Source of the DNA: Gonapodya prolifera JEL478
Taxonomy: Eukaryota; Monoblepharomycota; Monoblepharidomycetes; Monoblepharidales; Gonapodyaceae
Reading direction: 5' to 3'
Length of the DNA: 13,699 nucleotides
Assembly: GCA_001574975.1 (NCBI GenBank)
Contig: KQ965921.1
Span: 2,773-16,471, forward strand
The notes below the pieces were generated by a model. It was not told the DNA's origin, ran no database searches, and worked only from the letters and a program-made list of their open reading frames with translations. Both the position numbers and the translations under genes were made by a program. The first letter of the stretch is position 1. Every line of letters starts with the position of its first letter. Positions 8,461 through 13,699 of this stretch are shown here, in pieces.

Positions 8461-11400
8461 GAAAGACGTCGATTTGAATGGACTGTGTCTACCTTTGTCG
8501 CGCTTCAGCGCGGAGGGGTCGTCGGGGACGCTGGAGGCACAGGAGGAAGTGATGGCAGAGCTGGAACATCGACCGACGCGCAGTCTCCGTTGGGATCACC
8601 TGCCGCGGTGGCTCAAACACTTCAGACGCCATTACCTGCCTTTGCTCGCGCGGGTCAGGCGCAGAATTACCAAGGGCGGCATGGCGGGGCGACACACCTC
8701 CCCGGCATGGCGGTGCTGACTGGGTCGCCCGGCGATAAGAGACCGGAACAGTCGCCGTCGGCAATTAAAATCGAAAGTGGACTGACTGTCCCGAGCATGG
8801 GCGCTGGAGCTGGACTCGGGCAACAGTCTGGCACGGGAGTAAAAGGGAACAGCCATACCCACCGTCGAACACATTCGCATTCACATTCGCTGGGGCCACT
8901 GGGGCATTCGCCCTCAACACGAAACACTTTCAATACCTCGGGATACTCCGCCATGTCGGTATCGCCCACGCAATCCAGCACACAAACCCAATCGCACTCA
9001 AAACATTCAATCAACATACCAACTCGCCCTCTTACCCCGTCTCCGCCACCTCTGGTTGCATTCATCTTTAAGAACCCGTCGCACGTGGACACTTTTGGTC
9101 TCAGATCAATTGCTTGGTTGGTGAGTTCACTCCCTTGCACGTTTGACATAAATTGGCTCCTCTCACACGAACTTATATCCTCTACACACATACTCGCTCT
9201 CCTGTCACACTATTGCTCTACCAAGTTGTTTCTCCTCATTCTGCCTCCAATCTCTCCCTCGTCTTCCGTCCCGGACTTGGACCTCTGGCTCGCCTCGTTG
9301 CTCTCTCTCCGTTCTCGCTATGCAACGCTCAAGCAATCACTCTCGAAACTTCCTTCATCGTCTTCTCCTGCTTCATTTCCGTCCGACCCATCCCCGACGG
9401 CAAGTGCCGTCCCAGACCCTCTTTCTCTGTCACCCTCGAGCCCATGGATACAATACTTTGCGGACGAAACCCTCCGCGGAACAATATCCGTCGACGTTGC
9501 TCGGACTTTCCCGGACCTCTCTTTTTTTCATCCACCTTCCACAGCCGACTCTACCACTGACACGCCGTCCACCACATCCCCGCCTCAATCTCCCCCTGGT
9601 GGTCCCGAACCCCGACTCGACTGGGCCGCAATTTGTAATTCAGTGCTTTTCGTCCACGCCAGGCTCAACCCCAGTGTCTCGTATCGTCAAGGCATGCACG
9701 AGTTAGCCGCAGTGGTCCTCTTTGCCCTCGCTCGAGAGCGGGGGTATGATGACGAGGCGCGTCTGGTGCCTGGCTTCGCTGCATCTCCGGCATCCTTTTC
9801 TGACTCTTCAACTGTATCGCGGACTCTATCTTCAAACAAACGAAGCAAGGCATCGCCGTCTCGTTCCTGGACCAAACCTTTGACCCTCTCCCGAAACAGT
9901 CCAAAAAGCAGTCCCCCTGGGTCTCCCACCTCGCCCACGTCGCCACCATCTCCCAAATCTCCGACGTCGCCTGTCGCTCCAGCTACTTTAGCCTTGGACA
10001 AGCATCATTTCCTCTCCACTCTCTGCTCCTCATCTCCCGCAGATCTCGAAGCTGACATCTACGTCATATTCGCTTCCATTATGTCTCGATTATCTCCTCT
10101 GTATGAGCACGAAGACCCTGGCCCAGTCGCCTTGTCATCATCAACATCAACGTCCCCGACAGGGCAGGCATCGCAGGCGAGAAGTTTGGCGAGAAAGCCA
10201 CCGCTTGTGTGGGTGTGTAAAGGAGTCCAAGAAGAGATGCTGAGATGGGAGGAGCCGGAGATGGAAGCGAAAATGAAGGAAGCGGGTGTGGAAGGACAGG
10301 TGTGGGGAATGTGAGTTTGTCTTCTGTTGGAATTGGGGGACTTCGGGCTTGCGGGGTGCTTAAGAAGAGAAAACGTGAGGTTGATGCTGAGCAGTGTCCG
10401 CGGGGGATAGGGTGACAAGTGCGATTATGTACTGATTTCTCCCCATCCCCTCCCCTCTTACTAGTCGCTTCCTACGACTCCTTTTTTCCCGCGAGTTCCC
10501 TCTTCCGCAACTTCTTGACCTATGGGACGCTCTACTGGCCAGCGACCCTGGTTTCCGGCTTCCCATCAGTGCCCTCGACCCACCATTGTGGAGCGCTGAA
10601 GACAACACCGGAGAGATGGAGACGAAGCTCGTAAAAGACAAAGATGCTTGGACGGGTTGGAATGTGGCGGATGCCGGTATGGTGGAATGGACTGCCGTGG
10701 CAGTTGCTTCTGAAGCGAGGGAAAAAGGTGGGCGGAAACGATTGATTAGCTCGGGAAAAATACCTCCATTCCAACTCTTACGGTGCTTCCTTTTATTCCG
10801 ATACAACTTTGGCATGTTTCATCTGATCGGCGGGAACAACAAGTGCTCGCCCCAGATTCTCCCCATGCCGCTCTAACCGCTCTTCTTCGTTTCGTCGACC
10901 CTGCTCCACATCTTTCCCCTGGTCGCCTAGCTTCGCTTGCGTGGGGTATGCGGTCCCGTTATGAGGCCGGCGATCGCGGAGATCCCCGTCGGGGAAAGAA
11001 TTGGGAAAGGTCCGGATCCGTCACGGGACTTGTCAGGGCTAGCACAGAAGACGAAATGGAAGGTGAAGGATGGACAGACTTAGGAGATGGCAGGACGATG
11101 GCGTTGGCAGGGAAGGTACCTGGTGCTTGGGTTTCGGGCAATAAAGCGACCAAGGCATTGGGTTCTGCTGGGAGTAACTCTGAAAATCCGCCAGCTCGTT
11201 CCCAAAATATCCCAACGACGCCGCCAGTATCGACATTTCAGATGGGTATACCGCTCCCCTTGCCTACTTCGCTCGCAGATGTCCAGAGCGCGATTGCTGG
11301 CGCCGTGCAGGGACTCGGATTGGGTAGACTTGGTGTTGAACCCAAGGCGCGACACCCTGCGCCGTACGAACACCGAGGTTGGGATAAGATGCAAGCCACC

Positions 11401-12459
11401 GGCGGATCGGGGGTTAAGCCCTGGATAGGGGTGGGGGCGGGACCGACAATGGGGACTGGGGCTAGGTCTAATGCGGTCGACGTGGAGTCAGCGCGCCAAG
11501 ATGGATCCAATGAGGAGAAACATACTTCTGGACAAGGACTTTACGTTGCAATGGCGGGTCGGATGGTGGGTCCTGCAATGGAAGACGCACAAGCTAATTC
11601 ATCTATTTCCAGTTCCCCATCAAATCGTGTTGCAGCAGTACTAGAAGATGTCGATTCGGTTCTGACGTCCATTCTGGGATTGGCTCCAATGGGCAAAATT
11701 TCAGTCGAACAGTGGAAGAGGGCGTGGGAAGAAGCGACAGTGAGGTTGAAGGAGGCACAGCGTCTTCTTGTGGAAGCGAAACGTGCTGCGGCAGTCGCGG
11801 GGGATGGTAGAGCAGAGAATCTCGGTGTGGGAACGCAAGGGGCACCGGACAAGATAAATAATGGAAGTAGTCATGGAGTAGAGACCGCCGTCGTACGCAT
11901 GGTGGACATTGAAGATGTTCTCAAAGAAGACGAAGACCAAGTGGATATTGGTGATAGGAGCACCCAACCAGTGGACGCAGTCTTCGAAGCTACAGATAGT
12001 GGAGGTGGGTATCTTACAGAACTTTGTTTCGCATGTGAATTCTTTGGTGACGTTGGCCCGCTGGTACATACATCCCAAGTCTCCCCAGTCTCACCCCATT
12101 CTCCACTGCACCGTGTCCCAATTGAGCCAATGCAGCGTGATTTCTCTCACCCTATTCGACGTGAAACATCATCAACTCCAGCCCCTTTGGGGGAGCTCAT
12201 GTCGGACGCACGTTCTGCCCTCGCCAAACTACCGCGTTTTGTTGGCAATGTTGCAGAGCGGGCACGCCTGGCTGTTGAGGGTGTTACTGACGATGGAACA
12301 GGCTCTGTTGGAGAGAGAGGGAAAGGGGACTCGGCTTTTGCAAGTACAGGGTCAAATCTTGGTGGAAAATTCGTGATGAAAAAGTCAGGGACATTGACAG
12401 GGACAGTCGACGGTGTGCGGATCGCAGATCCTCTGGGTGCGTTTGGTGGGGACGAGTGA
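8461..12459 (+). CDS. TBC-domain Rab GTPase-activating protein, TBC1D5-like (multi-exon)
   Basis: Likely coding blocks are about 8461-9120, 9226-10310, 10465-10702 and 10750-12459 (TGA), about 1,200 residues with the proposed first exon. The N-terminal part is disordered, rich in Ser, Pro and His (a THSHSHS stretch). The TBC domain starts at GLRSIAWL-LFLLILP, formed only after removing 9121-9225. It contains the arginine-finger motif IxxDxxR (ISVDVAR, 9484-9504) and the glutamine-finger motif YxQ (YRQGMHEL, from 9682), so both catalytic fingers are intact. It continues with IYVIFASIMSRLSPL and, across an intron, IRFLRLLFSREFPLPQLLD, the C-terminal TBC signature. A Ser/Pro-rich insertion splits the domain around 9770-10000. 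The C-terminal half (from about 10900) is low complexity apart from an Ala/Glu-rich probable coiled coil at 11700-11800. Family knowledge: such proteins stimulate GTP hydrolysis by Rab GTPases, with TBC1D5 acting on Rab7 and retromer. The Rab target here is unknown. Confidence 0.85.
9121..9225 (+). other. Stopless in-frame intron of the TBC gene
   Basis: GTGAGT at 9121 directly follows the codons for SIAWL, and an acceptor CTACCAAG ends at 9225. The 105-bp segment is a multiple of three without a stop in the coding frame, so an unspliced reading shows no break. Removing it joins GLRSIAWL to LFLLILPP, which matches the TBC-domain start (LRS-x-W-x-LFL-x-LP). The retained version would put 35 unrelated residues inside a conserved helix. 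Confidence 0.8.
10311..10464 (+). other. Intron of the TBC gene
   Basis: The donor GTGAGT follows GTGTGGGGAAT and the acceptor is TTACTAG ending at 10464. The phase-2 junction makes VWG-I-RFLRLLFSREFPL, matching the conserved late TBC motif. A branch-like TACTGAT lies near 10430. At 154 bp it is longer than the introns of the neighbouring gene. Confidence 0.85.
10703..10749 (+). other. Possible short intron (or frameshift) at the end of the TBC domain
   Basis: The frame must shift between the VEWTAVA helix and the downstream VLPFIPIQLW frame, which opens after a TAG at 10747-10749. A 47-bp intron from GTTGCT at 10703 (or 53 bp from GTGGCA at 10697) to that TAG restores frame in phase 0. Both donors are weak. 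A single missing A in the A-run at 10756-10760 would also reconcile the frames. Confidence 0.4.
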
Positions 12460-12561
12460 GGATTGCGATTGGAAATGGACGTCAATGTCGGCGCTGGACG
12501 TATATTTTATCGTTTGATGGCGTGAGAGGGAGCCGTTCGAACACCATTTTGTTTTATAGGG
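12460..12561 (+). other. 3' flank of the TBC gene
   Basis: About 100 bp separate the TBC stop codon from the retroelement LTR. It contains the AT-rich strings TATATTTTATCG (near 12500) and TTTTGTTTTATA (near 12550) that could serve polyadenylation, but no canonical AATAAA. Bases 12557-12561 (TAGGG) would be one copy of a 5-bp target-site duplication if the LTR boundary is right; the other copy lies outside the window. Confidence 0.35.
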
Positions 12562-12715
12562 TGTAGTGGAATCATGTTCAACATTGTCATTTATTGTGCA
12601 CGGTATCAATAACATACAAAGTTATTTGAAAGCTGAGGTTCCAATTGCGGATCAGACCTGTAGAGGTACGTGTACCGTGGGATATGTCCAATATATCACG
12701 CAACGTTCCATCACA
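12562..12715 (-). repeat. 3' LTR of the retroelement (about 154 bp)
   Basis: On the minus strand the LTR starts TGTGATGGAA at 12715, immediately after a purine tract, and ends TTCCACTACA at 12562. The termini are imperfect inverted repeats with TG and CA ends, as LTRs require. An AATAAA-like polyadenylation signal (CAATAAATGAC) lies near 12590-12600 on the minus strand. The partner 5' LTR is outside the window, so the boundaries come from the TG...CA ends and the adjacent purine tract only. Confidence 0.65.
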
Positions 12716-12727
12716 CTTCCCCCAGTA
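12716..12727 (-). promoter_or_regulatory. Polypurine tract next to the LTR
   Basis: The minus strand reads TACTGGGGGAAG directly before the LTR TG. A G-rich purine tract ending in AG next to TGT is the usual plus-strand primer site of Ty3/Gypsy elements. Confidence 0.65.
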
Positions 12728-13037
12728 CGTTTGACTGATGTCCTCATCAGGGCAAGAACAAGAACACATGCGGCGTCACACAAAAGTCAAGGGGAGCAAT
12801 ACAGGAAACAAAGAAAAAATTCGCCATTACTGCAACTCTCCCTGAGAGGAAATGAATCCTTTTGTCGTTGTCACACCTCTCACGTCCATGGGGCAATCTG
12901 GTCAATCCAGGGGAATCCCCAGGAAAACCCGTCTGGTGGGCACAGTGTAAACATTCACACCGAAACCACTCCGTCCACAAACTCATTATGTGGCCTATAA
13001 CAGCACATCATTAAGCACTAATTTTCTTTTCTTTCTT
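12728..13037 (-). other. Non-coding spacer between pol and the 3' LTR
   Basis: About 310 bp lie between the pol stop and the polypurine tract. A 79-codon minus-strand ORF (12986-12747) shows no domain. A second purine-rich run, GAAAGAAAGAAAAGAAAA on the minus strand, occupies 13020-13037 right after the pol stop and ahead of a TG; it may be an additional or ancestral polypurine tract. Nothing else is recognised. Confidence 0.4.
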
Positions 13038-13699
13038 TCAAGGAATAAATTCATTATTGTCATTCGCTCTCGATCTCTTATTTGCGCCGCAGCGATTTCG
13101 TTTTGGCTTTGCAGGTTCAGGCGCGAAAGGAATGGCATTTCGGGGTTTCACACGTTCACCCAGTCGTTTTTTCATGGCAGATCTATGTGATCTCCTCGTA
13201 ATCACTGTACCATGTTTGCCAGAGGGATGTTCACGTTCATAGGCATCAATACATTGCCTGGCCTTGGATATTTTCTTCCAAAATCCATTCAGGCTTGTTG
13301 CAACCCCGATATTTTATCAAATATTCAACAATAGGGCCGTCAACCCGTTTGTCAACAATTTTTTCCATTTCATATGCAATATTGCCATCGTGGGTAATAC
13401 CAGCTGGCGTAGCACGTTGAACATCAGACATTGACGTGACGGGAGTAACAAGAACATCTGAATTTTTCAACACAGTGGGCGTTGGGGCAGCCGTTGCCTC
13501 CGACATTATTCGCAGGTGTGGCACAATCTTTTGCAATCGTTTCATTGCCAGTGTACAAGTGGCGTACTTTGTATGTTACAGGAGTGACTTTGGCAAGAAC
13601 TCTGTATGGACCGTTCCATTTCAAAATAAATTTTGTGCTCGCCCCTTCACAATGGGGTTCTTCAGTGTACACCATCACAACGTTCTCAGGACTAAAATT
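13038..13699 (-). pseudogene. Frameshifted 3' end of pol: integrase C-terminus and chromodomain
   Basis: Three frames are needed. From the window edge to about 13532 the frame gives the GPY/F-type module of Ty3/Gypsy integrases (KFILKWNGPYRVL, then TYKVRHLYTGNE). A one-base shift in an A-run near 13531 leads into a frame with KIVPHLRIM, a Pro/Thr linker and a chromodomain at 13374-13264 (YEMEKIVDKR, EYLIKYRG, EWILEEN). A second one-base shift near 13263 leads to a basic tail (CIDAYEREHPSGKH onward) ending at a TGA at 13040-13038. Chromodomains of this group help target integration to marked chromatin. Each break looks like one extra base, so either this copy is decayed or the assembly has errors; programmed shifting is unlikely this late in pol. 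Confidence 0.8.

Larger units (their letters stand above)
12562..13699 (-). mobile_element. 3' part of a Ty3/Gypsy chromovirus-like LTR retrotransposon
   Basis: Read on the minus strand, the order is pol 3' end (integrase C-terminal GPY-type module, then chromodomain), non-coding spacer, polypurine tract, LTR. This is the expected 3' half of a Ty3/Gypsy element of the chromovirus group. The gag, protease, reverse transcriptase, RNase H and integrase core would lie beyond 13699. Two single-base frame breaks in pol suggest this copy is inactive. The element converges on the TBC gene and ends about 100 bp from its stop codon. Confidence 0.8.

Noticed and set aside
8667-9191. 174-residue minus-strand ORF
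   Set aside because: It is a shadow of the Ser/Pro/His-rich TBC N-terminal region. Its Cys/Glu-rich composition is a by-product of the opposite strand.
12903-12920. Near-palindrome around GGGGAATCCCC as a regulatory site
   Set aside because: The exact arms are only five bases and lie in retroelement spacer. Chance is sufficient.

Overview
The window looks like nuclear DNA of an intron-rich fungus. The minus-strand gene resolves into 33 short exons split by introns averaging about 62 bp. Its product matches, from memory, the tiny-macrocysts (TmcB/TmcC) membrane protein family, which I associate with chytrids and other zoosporic lineages, amoebozoans and green algae rather than yeasts, moulds or mushrooms. 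A Ty3/Gypsy element with a chromodomain at the right edge also fits a fungus. A chytrid-like zoosporic fungus is my best inference. No rRNA, tRNA or CRISPR array was seen.

Layout: (1) 1-66 is the open 3' end of an acidic reading frame. (2) 67-1348 is anonymous DNA with a strongly G-rich stretch (356-582), one undetermined base (464) and no recognisable gene. (3) 1349-7341, minus strand, is one gene, although in six frames it looks like a dozen unrelated small ORFs. Splicing 33 exons gives 4,023 nt, or 1,340 residues, with all junction phases consistent. (4) 7342-8194 is the divergent intergenic region, with a TATA-like box at 8148. (5) About 8195-12459, plus strand, is a TBC-domain Rab GTPase-activating protein resembling TBC1D5, carrying both catalytic finger motifs and several introns, one of which is invisible because it is in frame and stopless. 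(6) 12562-13699, minus strand, is the 3' end of a Ty3/Gypsy chromovirus-type retrotransposon: a 154-bp LTR, polypurine tract, non-coding spacer and a twice-frameshifted end of pol (integrase C-terminus plus chromodomain).

The two host genes are divergently transcribed. They have no known shared pathway; one is probably a sensory or structural multipass membrane protein and the other a membrane-traffic regulator. The retroelement lies only about 100 bp beyond the TBC stop codon and is convergent with it, so its LTR may now lie in or next to that gene's 3' UTR. The main result is the reconstruction of the Tmc-like gene, including two apparent GC-AG introns, an 18-bp microexon and four stopless in-frame introns that would mislead ORF-based annotation.
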